From: Trichostrongylus colubriformis
Taxonomy: Eukaryota > Nematoda > Chromadorea > Rhabditida > Trichostrongylidae
Reading direction: 5' to 3'
NCBI GenBank assembly: GCA_963978905.1
Contig: OZ022256.1
Coordinates: 2,401,501-2,465,500 of the forward strand
Length of the DNA stretch: 64,000 nucleotides
Position numbers and translations under genes: made by a program. The notes below the pieces were generated by a model. That model did not search any database, was not told where the DNA came from, and saw only the letters and a program-made list of their open reading frames with translations. The stretch's first letter is position 1. Each line of letters begins with the position of its first letter. This document shows, one piece after another, positions 1 through 14,200 of the stretch.

Positions 1-80
1 CTTTCGTCTCTCCCTGTGCCACTCTCGCTGCCTTTGAACGTAGCTACGCACTGACGACGCAAAGTATGAACGCGGCCTTT
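1..80. repeat. Right part of a palindromic MITE at the window edge
   Basis: The sequence ending CGCAAAGTATGAACGCGGCC matches the right arm of the family seen intact at 2560-2737 and 18280-18434. The left arm would lie outside the window. Confidence 0.75.
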
Positions 81-932
81 CCGATCCACCCATCCACTCC
101 GACCACACCTAGCATTGGACGGAGCATTTCTCAACGTGGCAAATGAGGCTTGCCAGAGGTAGCGATAAGATGAGCCAGGATCCCCTATGGTTAATGCGAC
201 GTTAGCAGGGGATAAAGGTGATATCGTTGAATTGTGAGTGATACTATCGAGCAAATATTCCTCTCCAGGCTACAATTCTCGTATAAGGTCAGTAGTCTGG
301 GGGGTGGGGGGAGACTCGCTTCCGACGTTACCATAAGTTTTCGTACATTTTTCTCGGCCGAGAAAATTAAGGCTCTACTTTCAGTAAAGGACGCAATTTG
401 CGCGGTAGAATGCGTCTTTAATCATGATGAGTTATTCGTTTAGATACGAGCTGAACTCGGTGGTAACTGGGTGGTGATATGTGCTCCACAGCAAGTGTCA
501 TTCGTGACACAAAGTCAACAGTACTGTCTACATGGATATGATAACACATGGTGCTACACATTTCAAATTGACTGAAAAATAACACTATTCTACTATATGT
601 TAGCATAGTTTTATTTCCAGATAAAGAATATTTTCAAATTTTTCGTACACTCACTTCAAAAAAAGTGATCAACAACGCAATATCGATTAAAACCATATCA
701 AAAGAATTACAAGGCAAACAAACAATGCAAATGTCAAAGATGGGCGTTATGTGCATGAGTAGAGGGGGGAGGGACCACTTTAGTTCAGCGCATCTAGCAT
801 CTCCTTCCAGCGCAATCAAAGTTAATCATAGAGGAGGTGCACGCGAAGAAATGATTGCGCGCAAGAAAGTGTAGATTATATCGTTGTGTAAGGAAGGAAA
901 GAGATCATGGATGAACTTGACCATCTTTGTCC

Positions 933-1193
933 GGGTGTGTGGCGAATGGTGGAATTTTCGCTTCGCGGCGTCGCACTCTCGGCGTCGTCACTATGATTTG
1001 CCGCAGTCGTTTGATATTCCGCTCAAGACGCAGAGGGCTACTGCCGTGAGATGCTTTCATAAGATTGCAGGTGGGGCTTCGGGAGTTCGCATATGTCCTG
1101 ATTGTTGCTGTTTTGAATGTACAAACAATTCGCAATCGCCGCGGCATTCGCCGCGGGCGGCGGTGCAAAAATTCGACCAATCGCCACACACCC
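933..1193. repeat. TIR element, family 2 (GGGTGTGTGGCGA arms)
   Basis: Starts GGGTGTGTGGCGAATGGTGG and ends with the inverted arm ATCGCCACACACCC. The subterminal parts are GC-rich, with GGCGTCGCACTCTCGGCGTC blocks. Related copies lie at 13893-14266 and 63636-63886. The open frames across it are by-products of its GC-rich hairpins. Upstream (100-900) and downstream (1200-2280) I see no recognisable gene; 2280 marks the NCX stop side. Confidence 0.7.
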
Positions 1194-2284
1194 ATCTTTG
1201 TCCATTCTTCATCCGCAAAAAGCACAAACGTCAATCACAAGTAACAAATATCCAACAATCCGTAAGTAATACTGATATCAGTGGAACCAGGGTGGCACAC
1301 CGAGGTGTCGAGGAGAATGGCCGTTCCACTACAAAGTCTCCCCCCCTCACCTCTCAACGGAAACTCTTGCCGATTGCATAGTATTATTAAAATAATGTAA
1401 TTTTTGTGCTGATCACTCAAATTCAATCAAATTTTCCTACATAACCGGGTCAGCTGACGGCACGTTCCGCTTATCATCTAGCCCAGGGTCATTGCTTTCC
1501 TCTCAATCACGCCCATCCCCATCTCGCCCATCAAATACGGCCCCCTTTGTCAAGGAACCCTCGACTCCCGGTGTACCCTGAATGAAACACGAACGAATAG
1601 GAAGAAATGAAAGAGAGAATCACAGTATCACAGGAAAATCGCGAGGGAATCGTTTCGTGACGTAAAAGCGAGTGAAGTGAGAAGATTACCGTGTACCTCA
1701 AAATACCTTATGTGCCTATGCTGCAAGACACAGCTATATGTGACAGATCCTCTAGTTTAACAAGAACGATAGACGTGGTATTAGTGCCATGAATGGAGAG
1801 CGGTGTATCCGTAGATCTTGGCTGCGTTGCTGTGCGCCGCTGCGCAGCCGCGTGCGCGTCGGAATCGACGACCGATTGGATGTTCCAGTGAACAAGGAAC
1901 GAGTCACATCTTACATTTTTAGACAGCATCTGCCTGATGGTTCCAGTTTTTTCACATCAGAGGAATAAAAATTCCTCGAAATAAATTTGGAATCATTACA
2001 CTGATAAATGCAGTTGCACCAGGGCCTTCACAAAACAGGCTTCGGTAGCTCCTTATTCATGCCCAGAGGTGAACTTGCGACTTTAAATCTTTGACTGGCT
2101 TGTTTTCCCCTTCTTTGGGAGGAAACTATTTTGAAAAATTATATGGGCAGTGACGAGCAGGTATTAGTACAGTATGATATGAATTGAAAGGAATTTCGAC
2201 CACAAATAAGTCGAAATTCTGATAAGTGAATCTGAATAAAGCTGATAGAGAGCTGGAGGAACTCCTCGAGACACGCGGCGCCCA

Positions 2285-5200
2285 TCAATTCCTGTAGGTG
2301 TTCAGTATGGACAACGCCACATACACAATCCAAAGTAGAACGAAGAAGATGCCCGAAGCAAACTTTGGACCGAGTGGTCCACCGAGTTCTCCTTTGCCGA
2401 AAAAAGCCGAGGTACGTCGTAGCATCAGTACAACCAAGAACACGACTGAACAGCACATAAACACGGTGACACTGAAAGAATGTAGCGATAAAATTCAGTG
2501 GTGAAAAGGATGTCACAGTGAGGTCAATTGTCCAATTTTCTTGAGATTACTTGGGGTCTAAAGCCGCGTTCATACTAAGCGTCGGCAGCGCGTGGCTGCT
2601 TTTACAGGAAGCGATGCAGTGTGGAACGGGGGAGGTGCAGAGAAAACGCAGGCGACGGTGAAGGGTGGAATAGGGGGAGACGAAGAGACACGCAGCCACG
2701 CTTTGCCGCCGGCACCGCAAAGTATGAACGCGGCCTTTGACCCCATATGAGCACGATTCGTATCTGTGCCCACTTATGTATTTAAGGTGCTCGATGTTGG
2801 AGCCCGAACAGCTTACCCCATCTTACGCGCCAAACGGTGCACCTACGTTGCAATTCCCCATACAAAAAAATGCTGAAGGTAGTTTGATTTGAAAGACACC
2901 AGGGAAGCTCCGAGGCTATCACGCCCCTTCTTGAAAGCACACCTCATGATAATCAAATCAGTTAGCTTAGCTTCTTAAGGCTGTAGATCAGCGCACAACA
3001 ATCCAACTGCACCCTTTTTACGCTGTCACGGCACTATACGCGCTCCAATCCACCCCAACCACGCCCGTTTGAATGGCCTGGCCCATCAGAAGGTCAGGTT
3101 ACGTCATGGTTGTCATTCTAACCACGCACACTTGAGCTCCTTGTTGGCCTTTTGACCCAGAAGGGTGTGGTTACTACGGGTTCCAGAGACTGTAGCGCTT
3201 TGATGGCGCATGGAGGGAGCGTTAGAAAGTGTAACTGGTTGTTTACCCAAGGATCTACTGCTCTACGGACGTAAGTCGACTAATCTCATTATCGCAAGGT
3301 GTGCCATCAATCTTACTTGTCCAGAACGGCTTGTCTCTACCGTCTCGGAGCTTTTTCACAGCTTTTGTGATAAATCCCAACTTATCTGCGTTCCCCTTCT
3401 AACTCATCCCAGGAAAGCCACACTATTACCATAAGCAAGGTGGGTGGCAGGTGCCGAACAGGATAAAATAAAGCTAAATTTAAACAGGAGGGTGCAACTT
3501 GCTAGCTGCTGAATAATAGTATGCCTTCACATGACAAACTTGTTAATAATTGTCTCTTATAGACAGCATACACGTATGATGCTGTAAAGTTAATTTGTTG
3601 TTTAAATTTACGTGAAGACACGTCACTTCCCAATATTCAGCAAGTTGCCCCCTCCCCATCATTAGTGTAGCACCGAAGGAAGTCTACCAACGTACCTGAA
3701 ACCAAGATCAGCAGCGGGCACCGCGAAGCTTTCACCTTTTGCAGCCCAGTAAATGGAAGCCACCAACCAAGGAAGGCCGAGACCGAGGAATACGTTTACA
3801 GAATTGGAACCAGTGACGTTCCCGACCGCATTATCAGCAGTATCGTCCTAAAATAGCATAGAAACTTTTATGCCGTTGAAGTTCTTAAGAGACGCTCACA
3901 TTCTCCGCCGCGATCTTCGATGCAAAAGTGTCAGGTAAACTTGTACCCAAAGCGACAAGGGTGATGGCAGTAATAGCGTCTTTGAGACCGACCATGCAGC
4001 CAAATATCGATGCAAAATCACCTAAAATTTCACTTATAAAGGCAGAATAACGAGTACTACGAAATGGAATCCCGAAGTGCACAGGACAATGAGCTGGACA
4101 CCATGCGCGATAATTATTCCATACGTCTCCTAATAAAATGGTAGCACGGCCACCTCCTTTGCATAGCGTGACCTATTCCGAGTGTCGTGTCGCACACGCG
4201 GAACCCCACACAAGTTGCTGTTTCCGAGGGCTCATATATGAGTGTTTACCAACTCGCCATCTTTTCTGTTCTCTAGCTAGCAGACATTTATGTATTAATA
4301 TAGTAAATGAATATAAATAAATAAATAATGCATGAAATACGTACCAACAATGGCTGTGAGTATTCCAATCAGTGCTAGCCCGACAAAGAAACACAACCAA
4401 CCACCAAGAAGCACTGGAGGTGGAACGAAAGCGAAAATGAACTGTAAAAGGTACAGTTTAGAGAGTTATGTCGTTATTGTTCATCAGTTCGAGCTAGCTA
4501 CTAATTATATAGTTTGCTATGGAGGCCATGTGGGTTGACCACGCCTCCACGTGGCGGAAACATGCACCAAGTGTGGGTATGGTAGTGCGACCGCAACACA
4601 TCACAGAACCGGATAGGCGCGATTGAAAGCAGTGCGGTGGAGCGCTGCAAACCACATCAGCGGCGATGCTGTAGTCCCAGTTTCATTTTAATGCCCTGCC
4701 AACATCATTTTTTGCAAGGCAAGCTATTGCTTCTCCGACACGACTTTAAAAATTTTATGTGCCCGGGATATCAGAAGATCCTACTATATATAATCGGCTA
4801 AGTACATATGTCTGTCTGTGTGTCTGTGTGTGCGTGTGTGTGTGTGTGTGTGTTTGTCACGAAATTCATATCTCGCGTCGCAGTAGAGCTGGGACCCTAA
4901 ATTTTTGAAGTGATATAGGGGGTGGTGAGTGAACATCAATGGTGGGGGAACGGAAGTGATAGCAACTGATAAGGGCTGATAATGAGCCTCGAAATGCAAA
5001 TGGCGGGAAACTGATATCTCGCGTTGCAGTGGAGCTGGGACCCTGAATTTTTAAAGCAGTATGGTTGGTGGTATCCTACTGTAGATAAGCTCCGCCTACG
5101 GTGGGCGGGACGTGCACTGCAGTTCCCGTTTTTGGACCGAGAATTGTTACTTGGGTTCCAATGTGCCCCAAGCGTGGAGGGAAGATGCATTTAGATTAGT

Positions 5201-8200
5201 GATGAGTTTTTGAAGATCAAGAAAGAATTCTGGGCACAGTGGGGGGAGTGTGTGGGGGTGGGCGGAGCTTGGACATTACATGATAACGATCTGTGGAGAT
5301 GGGGACAAGTGCGCGATGGGTAGGGCATGGTACAAGAAGTAAAGGCCTTACATTGACCAAGTGAAGCTCCGCCCATGATGGGCGGGGCGTGCCGAAATGT
5401 CCTGTTTTCAGATCGAAAATTGTAGTTGGGTTCCAATGTGCCCCAAACGTGGGGAACAGATGGATTTATTTCAGCGATGAGTTTCTGACATAAGATCCTT
5501 TTATGTATAACCAGTTGGCTGGCGCACACTGCTGCGCGCGACTCATGATTACGTGCAAAATGGGTTCAATGAAAAGCGACTTATCTATACTACTGCCGAG
5601 AGCTTTCTTATTAGGTCACCTCGCCTGCTTCTTTGCAATTTGAAAGCTAAGCTGAAAGCAGAGGAAAGAAAAATCCACTCAATCCCATACACAACGGTGG
5701 TCATGTCGATTAAACCCATTTTGCACAACATCGCCAATCGCGCACAGTAGTGTGCGCCAGCCAACTGGTCAATAATAAAGGAGTAAAAGTAAATCACTTA
5801 CTTTCCATGGAAATGCTAAAGCATGCAGCATACACTCCGTAAAGGTTGCATGAGCAGAATCACCAGCATTCACCGACACCGCCTCACGGATCTGTAAAGT
5901 GACATCTGTGATGATTCCTGTGCACTTATGAAGATCATGTCAGTGAGCAATATGTTGCTGAACCAGATCTAGTAGGCAGGACTTTACAGTGAGAACATTA
6001 GGAACATCAAACTGTACGTATTTTTAGTGAATGTGCTGCCGAATTAGGTGGGAGGGAGGGGGCGGGGGGAGTCCAGTGGAAAAGGCGCGCTGGTACAAAT
6101 GGTACAATTGGTACAATTCAGTGAAATCGTGCTCCAGATTCAGGGGGGGGGGGCGTTAGTACATATGGGCAGTATCATGTCTTTTTATGGCTGACGTGTC
6201 AGTAACTCACTGTAGACTATACTTGTATGTTCCTGTAAACCATCGCTACTGTTTCACATTCATGTTAAAACATGTTAATGTTCAACATCACCGAGTTACC
6301 CCCCCCCCCCCCGACATATGTGCATCTACTCTTCCGTGAAGCTTTTGAATTGTTGAAAACCAGCCCTAAAGACTCACCTGATCCATCCAAGATGATTTGT
6401 ACGTCGAGAGCTTTCGCATATAATGGCTTGTGAGCTTATGTACGTTGATGATATTCATCAAAGCATTATCGTCAGAGACGATTGTCACCACTGCACGACG
6501 ATTCCTACCGATGGCTACCTCTAAAAGTAATTATGAAGCATTTTGTTATTTCAAAAAAGTAGAATAATTTGATTCCAAAGTGGTTTTCGAAACTGAGATA
6601 ATTATCATAAAAAGTAATCTCTTTAACAAATCACATACCACCTTCTCCTTCAACCAGTACCAGTTCGACGTTGAATGTTTCATCTTTTTCATCATGTTTA
6701 TCGTCTATTATTTCAATGTCGATATACTTCTCATACTCCTAAATAATATTAAATCCACTATGAAAAAATTCGTCTTCACTATATTTGGGTATTCTTCAAA
6801 AAAAAAACTAGACGCCAACTCTGACATATTTTTGCTGCACTGTATCACATGGGTTATAATCACTGGCATCGTTTTAGCTACGCCCCAAATCTGAAAAGGG
6901 ACGGGGGTGACACGCCCCATAGTGCTCTTTTACTAGCCTGTGGCTAGTAAAAGATTGCCATAATAATAGCGGTTGCTTCATCCGTTCATCTGCTAAGTGC
7001 GGAAGGTGTCCTTAATCAGAATTTCTATGGGGAACTTCTGGATTTTTCTATCCGATCCCATTTACTTCGTTAGGCTCGTTAAATAAAGCTTGATTACCCA
7101 GTGATGTAACATCTGTCTCAAGACATATTATGAGCCTTGCAAAGAGCTTCTTGATGCTCTCCTAGGAATGTGCGACAGGACACTCAAATTGGACCAGTTT
7201 TCAGTGACCCACCTGTCCTTTAAACATAAGCCGACCGTGTTTCACAGGCGTATAATCGTGATTAGCTTGGGCAGTCACATCAGATGTCTCGTAAATCACG
7301 ACATTGTTACCACTATGTCGTTTACCACGTCTTGTGACGAAAAGTCTCGTCCAACCACAGTTTTCTTTAGCCACCTAAAATATTTAGCTCTCTTTTCGAA
7401 GGTAACAATTGCTGCATGAGGGGGTGGGGTTGCGAGAAAGAGCATGGTGGCGACGCGGTCGCTGAAAAAGAGAAACTATTGCATATCATTTTTTGATGAT
7501 AGACTTTAAATTCTTTTAGACAAAAGGAACATTTCTGAAAAATTTCCGTGCATTACACGTGCGTGCTGGTTCCGCGATTTGGATGACCGCGATGCGACCG
7601 CACGCTACCGACACCCGTTCGCATGAGGAGTATGTACTGTGATATGCAAAGACTCACATAATTAGCTTTCACAAACTCCACTGCTGCACCTCCCATCAAA
7701 GAAACCGTATTGTCTGGATAGCGTATTCGTGCCACATCACACGAACCAAGCTTTGTCTTGTCGTTTTCGGGCTGATCCTATTATTAACTTTTATGAGCAT
7801 TTTTTTCCACGAGGGATATGTATCATTACCGTACCTGGATTTTTAGATTGACATAAAAGACATGATTCGGCCGCCAGTCAGCTCCTTCGACAAGGTCTAT
7901 GGATATTTCTCGTGTCTTCTCATTTGCTGCCATGCGGATCGTCTCAGACTTGGGCAAGAAGTGCAGGTGTTTCTTGGCCATTCCACTTTGTGTACAGTAA
8001 TTCAGGGTGATTTCTTTGTCATAGACACCGTGTCGAACAATCTGGAAAGGCAGCCTGTTGTATAAGGCGGGATCGTGGAATTAGTGATCTAGATTTAGGC
8101 ATGGGAGCCGATGAAGCTGATTACAGACTAGGAATCTTAGCTGGAAGATAGACGGCGCACTGGGAAGAAACTCCTCGTTAGAACGCGCTGTGAGTCAGCA

Positions 8201-11200
8201 TCTACGAATTTTAAAGGTGCACCGCGATAATCAGATTAGCTGACTTGCATTGGAGTAATAGTATATTCCCAGGTGACAACTCACGTTGCACGCTTTGTAT
8301 GTTGCCATTGAGCCTCGTTCATACTTTGCGCACCGATACGGGCACCGGCAGCGACGCGTAAAAATCGTGTGCCGGCCGCCGACCACGGCGACACTCTCGT
8401 GACTGCTCCGTTTGTAAAACGCTCGACCTAACCAAATTACAGTATGGTGATTGTGGCGAGAACCCGCGAATTCAAACTTGTATTTTGGCATAGTGCCGAA
8501 CATGATTTCGACGATTTTTCTGAGCAAAGTATGAACGTGGCCTTATGTGCCACAACGCCGTTACACCCACTTTAACCCAACCTTCGCTGCCTTGGCCCCT
8601 TTGTGTTGGCAGACCAATAAGGGAGAGACACAGGGATGGCTAGCACGATTCCGAACGGGTATAGCGACGTGACGGCGCAAAAGTGCTCAGCCTGGTCAGT
8701 CACTCGAGAATCAACGCACTAAAGAGGTTAGTCGACTAATCCAAATGTCGTGAGGTGTGCTTTTGTGTGCTCAACGAAACTATACGATTGGGAGAAAACA
8801 GCTCGGAGGGATGTGTGTCAGGACACTCGGATGGGTCACCGCTTTCGACAACTGCTCTGCTGGCGCTATTATATGTTAATTGTGAACTGATGAGCATGGT
8901 TTGCGCCTCCCTGCCAGTTTTGAGTGTCTTGGCTCACACCCCCACTTCTGTGTTGGGGAAGAAGTTGTGCGAGGTTCTCACGTTCAACGTAGTGTAATAT
9001 AACAGCATTCCTCTCTAGGAGATCCACCCACCCTAGAACTTCTTTATCGTTCATGAAAGGGCTTCATCCCATACAAATTACATACTATGGAGCTACTGTA
9101 CCCCTCCCTATTTCATATAGCCCCTTAATATACCATGCGGATGAAGCTCACAAGTACTGCCTACCTGACATTACCGGTGGGGCCATGGCTTCCACTGATA
9201 ATTTGCCAGCAAGCTTCTGGCCCTCCCTACTCGAAACTCTCCCTCCCTTTGCCTTCCATAAAAATGAACAATTTTTGAGGTTCTGGACCACCTTATCATT
9301 ATAGAGACTAAGGACGGTTTTCTGGAGCCCAGCAGGACTGGCATGCGCTGTATAGAATCCAAGGCTCACCTCGAGAGTCACTTTTTTGTCGGTCGGTTCG
9401 ATCGCATAGACCCGAGCAGAAAACTCGACAGTAGGTTTTTCTGGAAAGAAAAAGTATCACAGGCTCCGACGGATAGCTTCCGCTGATAGCAAATGATCCC
9501 ACTTCTTTGATCAGGTACGGTGATCCCGCCATACTTCAGAAGATTGTCCTCCACTTCCCGTTCAATGTCGCTTTTCTTCAGACCAGAGCTCAGTATTCGC
9601 GCCGCTTGAATTCGATAGTGAAGACGGTCTTTTGGCTAAATTCCTTATTTTCCGATTATGAGGTGTGTGGAATTCTTGAAGACGTAAAGCGATCGCTACT
9701 TACCGTAATCTTATTCAGCCTGTAGGCGAGAATTTTCGCTTGATCCTCCACTGATAGCGTTGGATAGGTTCGGGCTACATTACGAGACAGAGATCGTAGA
9801 AACTCTGTGGGAGGAGTTGAGAAATCACCGACGATTCCCTGAAAATATATTCGCTGGAAAGTTATCGTAACTTACCAGAAAAGTGGTAAATGGACGGAAC
9901 ATTGTCCCAATATTGAAAATTACATTCCATGATTGAAGACTGCAAAAGAAAGAACACTATTTCAATATACGAAATCCACGTAATCATGTTATAATAAATC
10001 TCGTGAATAATTAACCACCTTCGGCAATAAACGACCAAGGAAGGATTCTGGTACCCCGAATAGTCCTTCCTGCAATTCTGAGGTCCTTCGTAGTAGAATC
10101 TCAAAAGCTGAACCTCATGCATCGGCACGTTTCCCGCGCTATAGTACCCCTGTGCCCCTATGTGCTAGGAAATCCACCTCCATTTTTGGGAATATTTGTT
10201 GCATTAAACCTCTGCAAAGGAGGAAATGCAGCGATGACCACTGTGCCTTCCATCCCTCAGGGGCAGTTTATTTTTTAATAAGTTATTTTTTGTTTTAGTT
10301 TATTATATTTCCATCGATTCAGAGACTCTCAGAAATCGCTCTGTGGCTCAATACGCATTCAATTCCATTGCCTTTCTGACAGAAAGCCAAATGCGTGGAG
10401 CATTCTCAAATTAATGAAAAACACCTTCAGAGGTAATTTCAGCGGACATTTGTGGATTAATTGTAGAATATGACACAGGAGATGATCAGTACAGTAGAGC
10501 ATTACGATAGAGCAAAAACAGACTGCGAGGGTCAAAAAACCGAAAATTAGTTCAGGAACACCCTTTTCACTCCCTTCCTTCGCTTCCTCTACACCACCAA
10601 CCGGGTGGGAGCAATGCAAACGAACGAAGAACCAGCTAGCCGCAAACTTTGCTCCGCCCTCGCAGCAACACACCCAGCGGTCACAAGCACGGCTACTGGC
10701 AGCGCTGCGGGATGCGATAATGACCTCGAGACTATTCTTTCAATGGAGTATCGCCATGATTCTTTTCTTTTGAACTGGGATGTTTGTTCAAAGAATATGC
10801 TCCCCCCTCCAAATTTCATTTTTGCTTATCCCTATCCATGCCTTCAAAAGCGCTTGAGAGGGTCAACTTGATCGTATATCGAATACGAAGTAGAGGGCTC
10901 AAGAAGTGCTGAAGTGGAGACATAATGGGATGAAACGGACAAAATCACAGAAATGAGACTTTCATAGTTTCCCTGTTGGCCACGGTCCCTTCCCCCCAAG
11001 CTGTGTCCACGGTTAACCTGACCATCAGTTCATGAACTTCCCACCATAATTTAGTTAGAAAAAAAATAACCAAAACGAACCGTTCCATCTGGTTGAAGAC
11101 TCAGTTGACTTGCGTAGCGTTTGATGTTCACATCCAAATTTTCGGATGGTTTCTTCTCATCGGACCTCTCCAGCTCGTCTTCCAAATTTGCTTTTTTGCG

Positions 11201-14200
11201 ATTCCAGATCTGAAAGCGTAGCTCTAGCCTTCGCTGGTTATTTTTATATTTATTTCACTCGAGAAGCTACAGAGCAGTCATAGATTACTAGTATATTTGC
11301 TGTTTCATGACTGTTATCCAGGGTAAAACGAGAGTCGAGGATTCCTCAACGCGGGCGGGGGGTGAAGGGAGGGAGGGGGGGGAATGCGTATGCGTATTCA
11401 ACGGGCGAGATGGGGGTCGTAATCGCGGAGGTCAGCAGTGGTTGCAATGTAGATGATAAGCGGTACGTGCAGTCAACCGACTCGGGTATGTAGGAAAATA
11501 TGATTAAATGTGAGTGATCAACACAGAGGTACAGTAATAAAATACTTGGCAATAACATGCGTTCGACAATAGTTTCTGAAACGGTAGAAGTTATTAAGAC
11601 CTTGAAAAAAGGGGGTCGTATTTGGGCCTCCGTAGGGGAGAAGGGTCGTACTGAGTCAGCCTGCTCGATACCTGGTTGTGCTTTGCTGTTATCTCCATCG
11701 TAATTAGTTATGAGAAGGATGGATAAATTCGATGTCCACAGAAAGCATAGGTCCGGGTGTTATTTGGTCAGAGGCCGATGCTTGGTCCACTAGAGAATAC
11801 AGGGCACCATTTCGATCGGTATGACCAGCACAAGAGTCAGTAGTCGCCCCTAATAATTCCAACGATGCGCTGATTCGCACTGCTCATTCTTTGCGAATTT
11901 GGTCTTATTTTCAGCCTGTATTAAGTTGATGGACATGAGGTAATTTTGATCTATGTAGTTACAATCATCTTCCCTCCTTCGGTACTCACTCAACCCACCT
12001 TCCTTGGCGGAGTAAAATGAAATCACCGTAAGGAGATGAGGTTTAGGCCTGTGGGATCAATCTGACACCCTATCCCTTAAATGAACTGATTTGTCACCTT
12101 GCCCTTTTGGGGAAGTAGGCCTTAGGTAACCATCCAGGTTGCACCCTTTTTTCGCGGGCGACCACAGCGCTACACTCACACGAACCACTCTGATCATGCT
12201 CTATTAGCTCAGCTGACCAAAAAAAGACTCAAGTGGGCGTGGCTGATTCGATTTCGAGCGGGTTTAACGTCGTGATGGCGCATCGTAGCGGCGCAAGAAG
12301 GGTACCGCGTGGACACTTACCCAACAAGCTAATGTCCCAAGAAGGGAAGTAGACCATTTTGATAATCACGAGCTGTGCCCTTAAAAACCCGTCCTTTCCT
12401 CTTTCATAAGCTCACGTTTGTTTGAACCTAGAATGAGGCTTGATCTCAGCTACGATCTTCGTGTTTTTTCCAAGCTTTTAGACCCCAAAAAGGTTCCCAC
12501 AGAGACTTCTCAAATCGCCTTCATACTTAGCGCTGGCAGGACGTGGGTGCGTTCACCTGCAGCGAGGCAGAGTAGCAGGGGAGAGGTGCAGAGACTACAC
12601 AGGCAACGAGACGGGGTGGCAAAGCGGAGACGCAGAGAGGCGCAGCCACGCCCTGCCGCCGGTACCGCATAGTGTGGACACGGCTTTCGGTATGAAGAAT
12701 TCGTCGTAACTTACTTGAACGTCAGCACAATATGCGACGATGACAAGTATTACGAAAAATAAGAGCGTGACGGCCGCTTCCCATACTTCCACCACATCCG
12801 GTGAAATGAGAATGAGAATCTGAAAGTGAATTTCAGGAGGGGATTTTACAATTTAACAATAAACAAGTACATAGTGAATCATGAAACTCACAACCAACAA
12901 CCAGACGTAGGCAAATGTGCCGAAAAAGGCCGTAATGATAAATACGTTGAACATTTGTATACGTTTCACACCAGGAGAGGCGATGGCCATCACACAAATG
13001 GCCGTTATGCAGAAGAGATTGAACGCCGCCGAACCTTGAAATCAGAATCGTCAAGAAAAAGAAGGGATTACAACAAATACAGGTAAAGTAATACTAAGAA
13101 AAGAAAGCATTCAACAATTCAACTCTTTGGGGAGGTTCTGCCACAATTTTATTTCCCTGGGTTGCATCTGTTAACACCCCGCGAGAGAGAAAAACGGGAG
13201 AGGTTTGACGTACGTATAAGCCAAGAAGGGAATGAGCAAACTGAAAAATGAACCATCGCGCGCAGGTTCGAAACCGACTTCAGAATGTCAATGGGACTCC
13301 TGTGTAGGCGGAAGGGTGTGTATAGTAAGGTAGAACTTCCGCGCGGCAGCCTGCGGCGAGCGGCGAGACAATTGCGAGTTGCTTTCTTCGTGTGCAATTG
13401 GGAACATCACCCTATTGTTATCTTTGTTGTTGTTATGACGTGTTTCTCTGAAGGACTTCACAACATTAGCCCATGGCGCCCAGATCGAATTCCCATCTAT
13501 CGCACCAACTCGCGCTGATAGCGCCGCATCCGCGACGCCGTAAAGCGAAATTTCGAGCTAACGGTGTGCACGTTAGGCGGACAGGGGCACGCGTCGATGC
13601 CGCTACGCTTATCCCGAAAATGAAATGATCATCACCGGGCGCACCGTCTTTTTCCTATTCAGCACTCATTTTGGCTTAGTTCTTACACCATGGTTCACCG
13701 CCACTTTCTTCTGAAAGGAGCCATTCCAACAATGGGTAAATTGCTATTGTTGTATCCTTGAGATAACATTTCGCGTCGCGGCGTGTGCCATACGAGCAAG
13801 TGCATCGTACACAGTGAGGTCCTGAGATGATAACGACTAACGCCCAGGGTGAGTAGAGCAGTAATCGCTTCAGGTCACAACTACGGCGCCTCGGATGTGT
13901 AGACTTATGTCCGCTTTCCGCTTTACGACGTCGCACTCGCGGCGTCGCCATCACAACTGGCTGCGTCCGGTTGGAGTTCCACTCAGGACGCAAGGGTCTG
14001 GTACCATGAAGGTCCTTCAAGAAATAGCTGCCAACCTAATCATCTCTAAAAACAATAACTTTTGTGCCCTAAAAAGACAAAGTAGCAACATAAGAAGTAA
14101 AAGAAACGATAGCATTACATAATAACAATTCTAATCAAGAAATAACTGATTCAGGCGTAAAACTTTGAAGGGAGTGTACGCAACGTGCACAATCATACGC

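Noticed and set aside
884..1381. 165-codon plus-strand frame
   Set aside because: Spans the GC-rich TIR element 933-1193. No motif; openness is due to low stop-codon density in GC hairpins.
9148..9381. Minus frame continuing past NCX exon 9370-9440
   Set aside because: It reads through the GTGAGC donor into the intron. The spliced continuation at 8041 restores the Calx-beta domain.
9862..10128. Minus frame in the NCX loop region as an additional exon
   Set aside because: Neither open frame resembles NCX, and exons 11081 and 9838 already join in phase 0 without it.
13200..13285. tRNA gene suggested by GGTTCGAAACC
   Set aside because: No acceptor or anticodon stem can be formed around it; B-box chance match or old remnant.
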